DNA of 64,000 bases, from contig NZ_VCNJ01000029.1 in the NCBI RefSeq assembly GCF_005938625.1, positions 248,001 to 312,000 of the forward strand. The letters are read 5' to 3'. Positions 17,438 to 26,928 of the stretch are shown in pieces; the first letter of the stretch is position 1, and every line of letters starts with the position of its first letter. Source of the DNA: Pseudomonas fluorescens (GTDB lineage Bacteria; Pseudomonadota; Gammaproteobacteria; Pseudomonadales; Pseudomonadaceae). The translations under genes and the position numbers were made by a program. The notes beneath the pieces are model-generated. The model saw nothing but the letters and a program-made list of their open reading frames with translations, was not told the DNA's origin and made no database searches.

Positions 17438-17793
17438 GTCCGCGCCTTGATCAGTAAATTCGCGACCACCTTTCCGCCCACCAGATGACCCTCGACCAAC
17501 CGCTGCACCTCTTCATCGTTGCGCACGCCATACCAGCAACGCTCGGGATACACCGTCACAATCGGCCCCAGACTGCACGGAAACTGGCAGTGCGTGCGGG
17601 TCAGCAAGACGCCGCCCGGGGTCTCGATACGATCGTGTGCCAGCAAATGCCGGCGCAGGGTTTTCCATAGCTGCAAGGCGCCGCGCTGGGTGCAGCGCGG
17701 GCCGGTGCAGAGGAACACATGGCGCGCATGCTCGGGCACGTGCGACCAGTCCGGGTGCGTGTCGACGCCGTCGACGGTTTTGATTTCACTCAT
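17434..17793 (-). CDS. thioredoxin-like [2Fe-2S] ferredoxin in B12 operon
   Basis: 119 residues. The C-x4-C spacing in CTGPRCTQRG plus CQFPCSLGP further on is the cysteine set of thioredoxin-fold [2Fe-2S] ferredoxins; GPIVTVYPERCWYGV matches their C-terminal strand. Starts at TGATG, overlapping the btuB stop by one base, and overlaps the BtuF-like gene by four bases, so the three are translated together. Such a ferredoxin could deliver electrons for cobalt reduction or corrin remodelling after uptake. No function is proven from sequence. Confidence 0.8.
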   Translation of the reverse strand: MSEIKTVDGVDTHPDWSHVPEHARHVFLCTGPRCTQRGALQLWKTLRRHLLAHDRIETPGGVLLTRTHCQFPCSLGPIVTVYPERCWYGVRNDEEVQRLVEGHLVGGKVVANLLIKART

Positions 17794-19730
17794 CAGAAGC
17801 GGTACGTGTAGCGCACTTCGGAGGTGAGCGGTCGGCCAAGGTTATCGACGTTGCTTGAACGGCTGGTGACGTAATCGCGGTCGAAGAGGTTTTCTACCAG
17901 CAGGCTCACGCGGTGTTGGTGGGCGTTGTCGAGGTAGCGATAAGCATCGGCGTCGACCACCGAATAGTTGCCGTATTCAACTTGTTTCGAGCTTTTGATG
18001 TCGCGGATATAGCGAATCGCACCGCCAGCACCCCACAGACGATTTTCCGATTCATAGCCGACCCGCGATCGGGCGAAGAAGCTCGGAATATCGTTGATGG
18101 TCGCACCGGTGCGCGACTCGGTGAGGTTGCGGGTCATGTCTGCTTGCAGGCTCCACTGCTCATTGAGCGCGAGCTTGGCGTCGGCCTCGAAACCGCGCAT
18201 CTGGATCGTGCCTTCGCCGTTGACCCACTGAATGTCATCGAGGGTGATCAGGTCGTCGATCTTGCGTTTGAACAGGGTCACGCTGGCGCTGAATTCACGA
18301 TCCAGGAGGAAGCCTTTGTAGTCGACACCCAGTTCGGCGTTGCGGCTTTTTTCCGGCTTGAGATTGCGATTGCCGATCTCGTCGCCCGGTTCATTGACGA
18401 ACAGTTGCTCGGCGTTCGGCAGTTTGTAAGCGCTGCCGTATTGGCCGCGCACCGACCAGTTTTCGTTGAGGTCATACAGCGAAGTGAGCATGCCGACCGT
18501 GGCACTGTCGCCGCCGCTCATGGCTTCGTGACGCACACCGATGCTCGGGTGCCAGTCGGGCAGGGCGTCGATCTGCGGGCGCAGTTGCGTGTAGAACGCA
18601 TGGGCTTCGGCCTTATCGTTGTCGACGATCAGCACGTCGTCCTGGCCCTTGAACCATTGGTTGTCGCTGCCGAACACCAGTACATGGCCGCCGGGCAATT
18701 CAGCCTTGCCTTCGGCCTGCACACCCCAATCGGTGAAGCCCCAATAGTCGTTGTGGTTGATGACTTTGGTACCGCCGCCATCGACGTTGTTAACGCGGGT
18801 GTAGCGCGTGTCCCAGTCGTTGATATGGCCTTTGACGAAGTAGCTCAGGCGCTCATTCATGGTCTGCTCGAACGTTGCCGTGGCGATCTGCTGCACGCGG
18901 TCGTTGGTGGTCTTGTGGTTGTCGACCGGGCGGGCGAAGTCGAGGTTGGCGTCGGCGTATTGGTAGAACAGTTCCAGCCGCGAATCATCGCCAAACGACT
19001 GAATTGCCTTGCCGCCGAAGGTGGTGACTTCGTAGGCGCGGTTCTTCTCGCTGACATTTTTCATGTCGCGGTTGCGATACGGCTGGTAACCGTCGGAAAC
19101 GTTGTGGCTGACATACGCCAGCAAACCAAGATCGCCGAAACCGTTAGTGAAAATATTCTCGACCCGGGCGTCTTCGGTGGTGCCGCCGAAAGTGTCCACG
19201 CCGAGATTCACTTCGCCGGCGGCTTTGCGCGACTGCGGGCTGCGGGTGACGATATTGATAACGCCGGAAACGGCTTGAGTGCCGAACAACAGACTCTGGC
19301 CACCCTTGAGCACTTCGATGCGTTCGATGGCGTTGGCCGGCAGGGTGTCCAGATAGAGGCCGCCGTACAGGCGATTGTTCAGGCGCACGCCGTCGAGCAG
19401 GATCAGCGTGTCGTCGTTGCGCCCACCCAGCAGCGAATAGGTGCCGTAGTCGAACGGGCCGTTTTTCGGCGCGACGTACAGGCCGGGAATGAACATCTGC
19501 ATCACGCGGCTGACATCGGCGCTGGGGCCGGCGCGTTCGATCTGCTCGCGGCTGACGATCTCGACTTTGCTGCCGAACTTCGCCATCTCGGCGACCGTGG
19601 TGGATTCCACCGACGGTGCGGAAACGATTTGCTGATTGAGTTCCAGTGGTGCGTCATCCGCCAGCAGCAGAGGGCTGAACAGGCAGCCGAACAAGAGGGT
19701 TGGAGCAGAAGTGTAGAAAGGTCGAATCAT
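17793..19730 (-). CDS. btuB: TonB-dependent outer-membrane cobalamin receptor, BtuB-like
   Basis: 645 residues from ATG 19730; the open frame extends through the riboswitch but that is leader. Signal peptide about 1-23. Plug domain: FGSKVEIVSREQIERAG, then DTLILLDGVRLN and ERIEVLKGGQSLLFGTQAVSGVINIVT. Barrel ends RYTYRF with a terminal aromatic. BtuB-like receptors of about 600-650 residues carry vitamin B12 across the outer membrane using TonB. The cobalamin riboswitch directly upstream and the BtuF-like gene downstream make B12 the likely ligand. Confidence 0.9.
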   Translation of the reverse strand: MIRPFYTSAPTLLFGCLFSPLLLADDAPLELNQQIVSAPSVESTTVAEMAKFGSKVEIVSREQIERAGPSADVSRVMQMFIPGLYVAPKNGPFDYGTYSLLGGRNDDTLILLDGVRLNNRLYGGLYLDTLPANAIERIEVLKGGQSLLFGTQAVSGVINIVTRSPQSRKAAGEVNLGVDTFGGTTEDARVENIFTNGFGDLGLLAYVSHNVSDGYQPYRNRDMKNVSEKNRAYEVTTFGGKAIQSFGDDSRLELFYQYADANLDFARPVDNHKTTNDRVQQIATATFEQTMNERLSYFVKGHINDWDTRYTRVNNVDGGGTKVINHNDYWGFTDWGVQAEGKAELPGGHVLVFGSDNQWFKGQDDVLIVDNDKAEAHAFYTQLRPQIDALPDWHPSIGVRHEAMSGGDSATVGMLTSLYDLNENWSVRGQYGSAYKLPNAEQLFVNEPGDEIGNRNLKPEKSRNAELGVDYKGFLLDREFSASVTLFKRKIDDLITLDDIQWVNGEGTIQMRGFEADAKLALNEQWSLQADMTRNLTESRTGATINDIPSFFARSRVGYESENRLWGAGGAIRYIRDIKSSKQVEYGNYSVVDADAYRYLDNAHQHRVSLLVENLFDRDYVTSRSSNVDNLGRPLTSEVRYTYRF

Positions 19731-19829
19731 TGTCTTCTCGAAAAGGATCTTCGCAGAAGAGCATGCAGGAGAAGGCATCGCGCACAGCCAATACCGGCCC
19801 ATGCCCGCCCACCGCAGGATTTTGCCAAA

Positions 19830-20020
19830 CAGAAATTCCAGGCCGGTCTCCGGGCTCGCGCGTATCGAGGCTTTCACCTTCCCATGGCCGTGTGGCCACA
19901 GTGGTGTATCGAAAGCATCACGCGCATACCGTTGCGGGGGCAGCACCGGACTTGTTCGAAAAGAACGTACCGGTTTCCCGTTTCACCCCATGCACGGCGG
20001 CATGGGACACCTGAAACTGG
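19830..20020 (-). ncRNA. cobalamin riboswitch in the btuB leader
   Basis: Read on the minus strand, the leader has the conserved blocks in order: ACGGGAAACCGGT, then CCGGTGCTGCCCCCGCAACGGTA, then CCACTG, then GGGAAGGTGAAAG, then AGCCCGGAGACCGGCC. These are the B12-box and core elements of the AdoCbl riboswitch class. It lies about 100 bases before the btuB ATG. High cobalamin should switch off the operon. Boundaries are approximate, by eye. Confidence 0.92.
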
Positions 20021-20195
20021 GCGGCATCTGAACACTCGACAGACCGTTCGTCAACTTGCCAATACAGGTCCTCGACCCGCGAATTAACAACTTTCGAAAT
20101 AACTACTAAGGTCTATAACGGTAATCACAACGCAATATCGCGTGGCGTCGACAGGCGTGAGGGATACGCCAGGTACGCTGAACAGGGAGGTTTTC

Positions 20196-23100
20196 ATGCA
20201 CGGTGCCAGCGGCCATCCTCACGGCGGGCACGCCCCGCATTTCATTCGCCACGCTTTACTGGTCGCCATGGCCAATACCCTGGTGCTCGCAGATGTGCAG
20301 GCCGCGTGCGGGCCTTTGGCGGCGGGTGCTTACAACCTCTCGCAAACCTGTTTGCCGGCGGCCGGCGTCGATGCCTCGATCAGCACTCAGACGGGCACCA
20401 CCATCACCACCACCGCCGGTTCCTCGCTGAACAGTCGCGGCAACGACGCCAACACCACGCTGACACTCAGCGGCACCACGGTGGACAGCACCCCACCGAC
20501 GGCCGCCAACGCGGTGTTTGCCAATGTCATCGGCACCACCGGCAACGCTAGCCTGAGCGTCAATGGTGGAACCAACACCGTCAATGTCGGTGGCAGTGGC
20601 CTGGACGCGCTGGCGATAACCAATGCCGGCGCCGGGTCGTCGACGTTCTCGGTGAGTTCCGGTGCCACGCTGAATATCCTCAACACCGTGGTCGGCAATG
20701 AACACGACGGCATCGACATCAATGCCAGCGGCGGCGGGGCGATCAACCTCAATCATCAGGGCACTGGCCAGATCACTTTGCTTGGCGGCAACGGCATCTG
20801 GACCAAAGCCACGGGCAGCGGCGAGACCAATGTCAGCGTCGGCAGTGGCGTCAACATTCTGGTCAACAACGATGATGCACTGTCGGCCGGTCTTCCGATC
20901 ATCGACGACACCTTGCCTACTGCCGGCATTGGCAACCACGCCGGCGTGCATACCCGCGCAGTCAATGGCAACACCACACTGATCAACGCGGCGAACGTGC
21001 AGAGCATCGGCATGAACGCCTTTGGTCTGTTCACCGAAGGCGGCAATGGCCTTACCCGCCTCACCAACAGCGGGACGCTGACCACCAGCGGCCTCAACGG
21101 TTTCGGCATCCGTTCGTTTGCCACGGTCGGCAGCATCGCCATCGTCAACAATGGCGCTATCACGACGACGGGCGGCGCCGCGCACGGTATCTATGCCAAT
21201 GACAACGTCGGCGGCAGCGGTTCGATCAGCATCGAGAACAATGCCGCCATCAACGTCGGCAGCACGGCCAACGCTGCCGGTTCGCGGGCGATCTACGTGA
21301 TCAAGCGCGGCACCGGTGATGTCGCGATCACCGGTAGCGGCAACATCAACGTCCTCGGCGACATCAACACCACCCGGGCCTACGCGATCATTGTCAGCGC
21401 CGAAAACAACAATGTGCTGATCGATTACTCGGGAGATCTGTTTGCCAGTGGTTTTGGCGCGGGCGGTATACGGGTCGACTCGACCGGGGGCAGCGTCCAG
21501 ATCAATTATCGCGGCAATCGCATCGAAACCCTGCACAGCAACGCCAACGGCATCTATGCCTCGACCCAGTCGCCGACGGGCACGGTCAACGTCAACGCGG
21601 GCGGTACGATCATCACTCATTCCAACGCCGGTTCGGGCGATGGCAGTGGCATTGGCGCCTTTGGTATCCAGGCGCTGACGCTGGGCGGCGACGTGGGTGT
21701 TGTGTTCAATGGTCCGCTGATCGACGTCAACGGCCAGGGTGCGGCGATTCTGGCCGGCAATGCCTTCAATTCGGGCAGCGGGCTGGGCACGTTGAGCGTC
21801 AACAACAGTGGGGAATTGATTGCGCGTGGCGATCAACAGCGCGGCATTCGTACGCTGTCGGTCACTGGCGCGCAAAGCGTGGTCAACAGCGGCGCGATCC
21901 AGACGCTCGGTGCGAGCGACAGTCAGGGCATTCTTGCCGAAGCCTCGGGTGCAGCGGCGCTGACGGTCAACAACACGGGCGTGATCACTGCGCGGGGTAT
22001 CGATTCGTCGGCGATTGACGCGTTGACCGAGGGCGGCAGCGCCACAGTGACCAACACGGCAACCCTTCAGGGCGGGCGAGGCGACAGCAGCGGTGTCGCC
22101 CTCGGTGGTGCGAGCCAGACGTTGAACAACTCAGGTGCGATCGGTGCGCTCAGCGATGTCGCCGTGCGCGCTGACGCGACCACGCCGGGCACGACGTTTG
22201 CGCTGAACAACACCGGGCAAATGACCGGCGCCGTGAATGCCGTCAGCGCGGCCAGTTCAGTGGCCAACAGCGGCACCTGGACGCTGCGCAACTTTACCGC
22301 CAGCAGCGGCAGTGGCAGTGGTGATACCTGGGGTGTTGCCGTCAGTGATCTCGGCTCATCGGGCGCCAACAGCATCGACAACAGCGGTGTGATTCGTCTG
22401 GCGGCGCAACCGGCGACGGGCATCGTCAACTTCAATGCCAGCGGCGCCTATCTGCCTTTGGGGCAAACGGCCAACACCCCAACGCTGGGCGCCGCCGTGC
22501 AGGGGCAGTTGCTCGGTGTAAACCGATTCACCCACAGCGGCACGCTCGACCTTGCTGCCGGCAGCAACACGGTTGGCAATGTGTTGCTGATCAGCGGGGC
22601 CAACACCGCCGGCACCGATGGCGGCGGGGTGTTCGTGTCCAATGGCGGCCGGCTGCTGCTTAACACCACGTTGAATGGTGGCGGCACAAACAGTCTCTCC
22701 GACATGCTGGTGGTGGATTCGACGACCACCGCCAGTGGCCGCACCACCGGCGTGATCGTGAGTAACGTCGGCGGACAGGGCGAACTGACTCAGGGTAACG
22801 GCATTGCGGTGGTCGAACTGCTGAATAAATCCGAAGCTGCGAGTGACGCCAATGCGTTTCAACTGGCCCGGCGTGTGGTCGCCGGGCCCTACGAATATCG
22901 CCTGCAACAAGGCGCCGAGGATGGTAGCGGCAAGGACACCTGGTATCTGCGTTCGGACGCCGTGCCTCCGGACGGTCCTCCCGGTCCTGATCCCGATCCG
23001 TCCCCGGTACCCAATTACCGTCCGGAAGTATCGCTGTACGGTGCTGTCCCGGCGTTAGCGCTGGTTTACGGCCGGACGATGGTCGACACCCTTCACGAGC

Positions 23101-24014
23101 GGGTCGGCGAGGAGCGTCTGAATCGCGGTGATCCGTTGCCCAGGGAAGACGAATCCACCTTGGCGCCGTCGATGGGTTGGGGGCGGGTGATCTACCGCAG
23201 CGGTAAACAGGACGGCGACCGCAAAAACGCCTTGGGCAATACCCCCGAATACAACTACGACCTGACGGCTTTTCAGGTCGGCACCGACCTCTACCGCAAG
23301 GACCGGCCTGACGGCAGTCACGAACAGGCCGGGCTGTCGTTGTCCGCCGGCACCATCGACGCCGGCGTCAGCCACTACACCCGGCGCGCCGCCGGCGAAG
23401 ACACCTTGCGCGCTTACGGCGTCGGCGCCTACTGGACACACTTCGGCCCCTCCGGCTGGTATCTGGACGGCGTATTGCAGGTCAATCGCTTCGACATCGA
23501 AGCCAAACCCAACGACCTGGCCAAACTGAAAACCCGCGGCTGGGGTTACACCGCCTCGCTGGAAAACGGCTATCCGTTCGAAGTCGACAAAGACTGGTAC
23601 ATCGAACCGCAATTGCAGGCGATCTACAGCTACGTCGATCTGGACAGCAGTGATGACGTCGGCGCGAACATTCGCTTCAAGGATGTGGACTCACTGATCG
23701 GCCGCGCCGGCGTGCGCATCGCCAAGGATTGGGACACCGAGGGCGTCGACAAGAGCGCACGGCGTACCAACGGCTGGATCCGGCCGAGCATCTGGCATGA
23801 ATTCAAGGGGCAGCCGAAAACCGAGTTTTCTTCTGAGTCGGGGTACATCCCGTTCGAGTCGGATATTCAGGGCACGTGGGGTGAAGTGAATGTCGGGGTG
23901 GATTACCAGGCCAATCAGCGCACCACGTTTACCGCGTCAGCCGGCTATCGGCAGGGGTTCGACGGTGACAGCCACGGGTATGACGCGATGCTGGGGTTCA
24001 AGATCAATTTCTAG
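20196..24014 (+). CDS. large autotransporter adhesin-like protein (type Va)
   Basis: 1272 residues from ATG 20196, five bases after AGGGAGG; upstream starts lack a ribosome site. Long N-terminal region with a basic stretch, then a hydrophobic signal (HALLVAMANTLVLA). The passenger is a beta-helix-like series of G/N/T/S-rich degenerate repeats (NSGTLTTSG, NNGAITTTGGAAHG, NTGVITARG). A proline linker (GPPGPDPDPSPVPN) leads to a C-terminal barrel of about 280 residues ending MLGFKINF. Secreted through its own barrel to the surface; probably an adhesin. No protease or lipase motif was found in the passenger. Confidence 0.9.
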   Translation: MHGASGHPHGGHAPHFIRHALLVAMANTLVLADVQAACGPLAAGAYNLSQTCLPAAGVDASISTQTGTTITTTAGSSLNSRGNDANTTLTLSGTTVDSTPPTAANAVFANVIGTTGNASLSVNGGTNTVNVGGSGLDALAITNAGAGSSTFSVSSGATLNILNTVVGNEHDGIDINASGGGAINLNHQGTGQITLLGGNGIWTKATGSGETNVSVGSGVNILVNNDDALSAGLPIIDDTLPTAGIGNHAGVHTRAVNGNTTLINAANVQSIGMNAFGLFTEGGNGLTRLTNSGTLTTSGLNGFGIRSFATVGSIAIVNNGAITTTGGAAHGIYANDNVGGSGSISIENNAAINVGSTANAAGSRAIYVIKRGTGDVAITGSGNINVLGDINTTRAYAIIVSAENNNVLIDYSGDLFASGFGAGGIRVDSTGGSVQINYRGNRIETLHSNANGIYASTQSPTGTVNVNAGGTIITHSNAGSGDGSGIGAFGIQALTLGGDVGVVFNGPLIDVNGQGAAILAGNAFNSGSGLGTLSVNNSGELIARGDQQRGIRTLSVTGAQSVVNSGAIQTLGASDSQGILAEASGAAALTVNNTGVITARGIDSSAIDALTEGGSATVTNTATLQGGRGDSSGVALGGASQTLNNSGAIGALSDVAVRADATTPGTTFALNNTGQMTGAVNAVSAASSVANSGTWTLRNFTASSGSGSGDTWGVAVSDLGSSGANSIDNSGVIRLAAQPATGIVNFNASGAYLPLGQTANTPTLGAAVQGQLLGVNRFTHSGTLDLAAGSNTVGNVLLISGANTAGTDGGGVFVSNGGRLLLNTTLNGGGTNSLSDMLVVDSTTTASGRTTGVIVSNVGGQGELTQGNGIAVVELLNKSEAASDANAFQLARRVVAGPYEYRLQQGAEDGSGKDTWYLRSDAVPPDGPPGPDPDPSPVPNYRPEVSLYGAVPALALVYGRTMVDTLHERVGEERLNRGDPLPREDESTLAPSMGWGRVIYRSGKQDGDRKNALGNTPEYNYDLTAFQVGTDLYRKDRPDGSHEQAGLSLSAGTIDAGVSHYTRRAAGEDTLRAYGVGAYWTHFGPSGWYLDGVLQVNRFDIEAKPNDLAKLKTRGWGYTASLENGYPFEVDKDWYIEPQLQAIYSYVDLDSSDDVGANIRFKDVDSLIGRAGVRIAKDWDTEGVDKSARRTNGWIRPSIWHEFKGQPKTEFSSESGYIPFESDIQGTWGEVNVGVDYQANQRTTFTASAGYRQGFDGDSHGYDAMLGFKINF

Positions 24015-24038
24015 AACTTTTGTACACGCCGCAAGCCC

Positions 24039-24127
24039 TGTAGGAGTGAGCCTGCTCGCGATAGCCGTGTATCAAATAGCAGATCAACACCTGACACACC
24101 GCTATCGCGAGCAAGCTCACTCCGACA
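24039..24127. repeat. REPIN: inverted REP pair
   Basis: TGTAGGAGTGAGCCTGCTCG at the left and CGAGCAAGCTCACTCCGACA at the right form the two inverted halves of a REP doublet, with the partner stem GATAGC/GCTATC inside. It sits in the intergenic gap after the autotransporter gene. A diverged copy of the family seen at 57.7-57.9 and 60.0 kb. Confidence 0.85.
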
Positions 24128-24199
24128 GTGGATGGCTTGCTGACGTTCGGCCCTATATCCTTCCCGCCTGTTTGATGGACTGACTTAGGGAAGAATTGC

Positions 24200-25327
24200 A
24201 TGCCGTTCAGGGTGATGGTGGTCGGTGGTTACGGAAACTTCGGCAGCATCGTGTGCCGGCATCTGGCACTGAGGCCGGACATCGGGCTGGTGCTGTCGGG
24301 CCGTGACCCGCGCAAATTGCAGCGCAAACTCGATGAGCTGAACAGCCAATCGGGCAACGTCTGCGAAGGCTGGTGCGGCGACGCCATGGGCCGCGAGTTC
24401 AAAGCCGCATTGTGTGCGCTGAACATTCAGTTGGTCGTGCACACTGGCGGGCCGTTTCAGGGGCAATCCTATGCGCTCGCCGAAAGTTGCATCGACGCCG
24501 GTGTGAACTACTGCGACCTGGCTGACTGCCGCACCTTCGTCAACGGCATTCACGTTCTCGACGCGAGAGCGAAGCAGGCGGGTGTGACGATCCTCAGTGG
24601 TTGCAGCTCGGTGCCGACGCTGTCATCCGCGATCATCGATGAGCAGCGCGCGCGCTTTTCGCGCATTGACTCGATCGAGCATGGCATATCTTCCTCGGCG
24701 AAAATGCCCGGGTTGTCGACCATTGAAGGCGTACTCGCTTACGCCGGCAAACCGATCAAGCAACTGAAAAACGGCAAGGTGCATGAAGTGTCGGGCTGGC
24801 TGGATCTGACGTTGCGCAAAATGCCGCAGATGGGCACTCGTCTACTGGCCAATGTCGATGTCCCCGACATGGATATTTTTGCCAGTCGTTATGGCGCGCA
24901 GACCTTGAGCTTCAAGGCAGGCGCCGGTCTCAAACTGGGCGGCATCGCCAACGGTCTGTTGGCGCAGGCGCTGAAAATCGGGCTGGTGCGCGACCATGCC
25001 TTGTGGGCCGGCAGACTGCATCGCCTGGGCACGCATTTCGAGCGTTTCGGCGATGGCAAAAGTGCGATGTACATCGACGTGCAGGGGCTTGGTGTTGACG
25101 GCAAACCGCTGTCGATGACCGCGCAACTCACCGCCCTGAACGACAAAGGCCCGCAAATCCCCAGCTGCGCCGCCGTAGCGCTGGCCACGAAAATGGCTCA
25201 AGGCTACACGCCGCCACCCGGCGCCCGGCCTTGCGTGGGCGAAATCAGTGTCGCCGAGTACATGGCCGCGATCAACGATCCGGACAACCTGAGCCTGGCC
25301 GTGCATTTCTCGGACGGGCAGCGCTGA
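24200..25327 (+). CDS. saccharopine dehydrogenase NADP-binding domain protein
   Basis: 375 residues. N-terminal Rossmann motif VVGGYGNFGSIVCRHLA, then VLSGRDPRKLQRKL, with VHTGGPFQGQSYALAESC and YCDLADCRTFVNGI, the pattern of the saccharopine-dehydrogenase-like (trans-acting enoyl reductase/YP_ type) family. Reaction unknown: such proteins serve in lysine, lipid or polyamine metabolism. GGAAG lies before the ATG. A DUF2269 membrane-protein gene begins one base after its stop, so the two form an operon. Confidence 0.85.
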   Translation: MPFRVMVVGGYGNFGSIVCRHLALRPDIGLVLSGRDPRKLQRKLDELNSQSGNVCEGWCGDAMGREFKAALCALNIQLVVHTGGPFQGQSYALAESCIDAGVNYCDLADCRTFVNGIHVLDARAKQAGVTILSGCSSVPTLSSAIIDEQRARFSRIDSIEHGISSSAKMPGLSTIEGVLAYAGKPIKQLKNGKVHEVSGWLDLTLRKMPQMGTRLLANVDVPDMDIFASRYGAQTLSFKAGAGLKLGGIANGLLAQALKIGLVRDHALWAGRLHRLGTHFERFGDGKSAMYIDVQGLGVDGKPLSMTAQLTALNDKGPQIPSCAAVALATKMAQGYTPPPGARPCVGEISVAEYMAAINDPDNLSLAVHFSDGQR

Positions 25328-25328
25328 C

Positions 25329-25820
25329 ATGCTCTATCTGTGCCTGAAGTATCTGCACATCATCGCGGCGATTTTCCTGTTCGGATTCGGCATGGGGTCT
25401 TACCTCTACCTGATTGCCGCCAGCCGCACGCGCAATCCGCAAGTGATAGCGCACGTCGCGCGCATGGTCGTGGGCTTCGACACGTGGATCACCACACCGG
25501 CCGGTTTCGTGCAGATCATCACGGGGTATCTGTTGGCGCGGCTTTCGGGGTTGTCGATGAGCACCGAGTGGGTGCTGACCTCGCTGATCATCTTCTTCTG
25601 TGTTGGCTCGCTGTGGCTGCCGGTGTTGATCCTGCAAAAGCGGCTGTATGCGATGGCATCGAGTGCGAGCGAGGCGGGGGCGAATCTCGATCAACAATAC
25701 CAGGGCGTGTATCGCCAATGGTTGTGGATGGGCGTGCTCGGGTTTGCCGGGATGTTTGTCATTGTGCTGATGATGGTGACGAAGATGACGCCCGTGCAGT
25801 TGTTCAGTTTGCTGGCGTAG
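25329..25820 (+). CDS. DUF2269 family membrane protein
   Basis: 163 residues, four hydrophobic helices (about 1-26, 48-70, 78-103, 136-157). MLYLCLKYLHIIAAIFLFG at the start and FDTWITTPAGFVQIITGYLL match the DUF2269 (predicted integral membrane) family. Function unknown. The ATG is one base after the saccharopine-dehydrogenase-like gene, so they are translationally coupled. The 3' end overlaps the convergent DCC gene by 17 bases. Confidence 0.83.
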   Translation: MLYLCLKYLHIIAAIFLFGFGMGSYLYLIAASRTRNPQVIAHVARMVVGFDTWITTPAGFVQIITGYLLARLSGLSMSTEWVLTSLIIFFCVGSLWLPVLILQKRLYAMASSASEAGANLDQQYQGVYRQWLWMGVLGFAGMFVIVLMMVTKMTPVQLFSLLA

Positions 25821-26271
25821 GTGCAGTTGCTTTGAGGAAGCGCTGTTCATGGTCTGGCGTTGGCAGCAGGCAAGTGTCGTACTTGCCGAACAGTCTATAG
25901 CGGTTCAGCGCGATGCGGTCGTAGGCCCAGTCGCGCAGCCCACGCGGGAAGACGCGCAGCAGTCGCAATGGCTGCCAGCGGGTGGATAACTGGCTGATGA
26001 CCTCAAGGAAAGCGTCGGATCGTTCCCAGTAGTGGCGGTCGCGGATGACGGCCATGGTGTCGAACTGATCCACTGGCAGGCCGGCCCACGCCAGAAGTGC
26101 CTGGCCTTCGGGGGATTGCACGGCGGCCAGCCGCACGCGGTGCTGATGATCGTGACGAATCAGAAAACGCGCCCAGCCGTTGCAGAGCTTGCAAACGCCG
26201 TCGAACAGGACCACGGATTCGCCGGGGTTGAGGAGCGGGGCGGGGGTGGGGCGGGTTTTTGAAGTGGACAT
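25804..26271 (-). CDS. thiol-disulfide oxidoreductase DCC family protein (DUF393)
   Basis: About 155 residues. VVLFDGVCKLCNGWARFLIRHD carries the DxxCxxC motif that names the DCC family, followed by RVRLAAVQSPEGQALL and MAVIRDRHYWERSDAFLEVI. Predicted thioredoxin-like redox protein; substrates unknown. The start could be 26271 or 26307; neither has a clear ribosome site. Convergent with the DUF2269 gene, with a short overlap. Confidence 0.83.
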   Translation of the reverse strand: MSTSKTRPTPAPLLNPGESVVLFDGVCKLCNGWARFLIRHDHQHRVRLAAVQSPEGQALLAWAGLPVDQFDTMAVIRDRHYWERSDAFLEVISQLSTRWQPLRLLRVFPRGLRDWAYDRIALNRYRLFGKYDTCLLPTPDHEQRFLKATAPTPAN

Positions 26272-26307
26272 AACCGAGTGTTCAGCAGATTGGGTGTTGG
26301 CGATCAT

Positions 26308-26928
26308 AGTCTTTGCACACGCTGTTCGCGAACAAGTATTCGGCCAGACCCAGACATTGAATCATCTGTTGCATTGCGTCATCGGTAGCACGGCTAAAGT
26401 TTTGTCAGACAATTCTGAGTGCGAGATTGATAAAGCACTTGCTACGGTTTTCTGCGGATCAATATTTACACAGATGCGCTAGTAAACAATTTTCGAGCCT
26501 TAAGATGCCCGTAATCATGGGATATAAGTATTGAATCTAAGTATAAAATTTTTTGCTTGTTGAAAAAATTCACCCTGTTGTGGAATAGTCAACCGTACTT
26601 CGGTACACGAATTGGAAAGCCAGTTGATATGTGCAAGGTATTTGGTTCGCAACGCAAAGGGTGAACGGTATTTAACAAAACAAGCGGTTTGTGAGACGTA
26701 TTAGACCGTGCCCATGGATAAGTTTTCGCAAACAGTTCACTCGGTTGTCTCCTGGATATCGAACGAATGTTCATTTGACAAGATGGATTCCGGTCAATGC
26801 CGTGGCCTGCATTAATACAATGTTGGCATGTAGTCTGAGTTGGAATCTCTGTACAAGGAAGTTCCCGCCTGTTGCCAATTCGTCAATCTATCAGGGTATA
26901 GAATACCGACATTATTTGGAGAGGCAGA
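26308..26928. other. 620-base AT-richer gap upstream of the unknown/MFS pair
   Basis: Composition falls from the typical high GC to clearly AT-rich (for example 26520-26590). A TATAAA-like hexamer lies near 26541 and a small GTAC-TTCG-GTAC hairpin near 26596. Two minimal frames exist: 26629-26664 (11 codons, GGAAAG upstream) and 26714-26815 (33 codons with two cysteines, no ribosome site). Neither can be called a gene. No repeat, tRNA or integrase remnant was recognised. Confidence 0.4.
26714..26815 (+). other. possible 33-residue peptide frame
   Basis: An open frame reading MDKFSQTVHSVVSWISN, then ECSFDKMDSGQCRGLH, in an AT-rich leader 113 bases before the unknown 119-residue protein. It has two cysteines and a plausible leader/core split, but there is no Shine-Dalgarno sequence and no sign of codon bias. 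Listed only because a short peptide ahead of an exporter would be meaningful if real. Confidence 0.15.

Noticed and set aside
17913..20087. 724-codon plus-strand open frame opposite btuB
   Set aside because: It is antisense to a well-supported receptor gene and its riboswitch; the composition is a reverse-frame effect of high GC, and no family pattern was seen.
20256..21875. 539-codon minus-strand open frame opposite the autotransporter
   Set aside because: Antisense to a GC-rich repetitive coding region; the product is Arg/Asp/Ala-rich with no family pattern.
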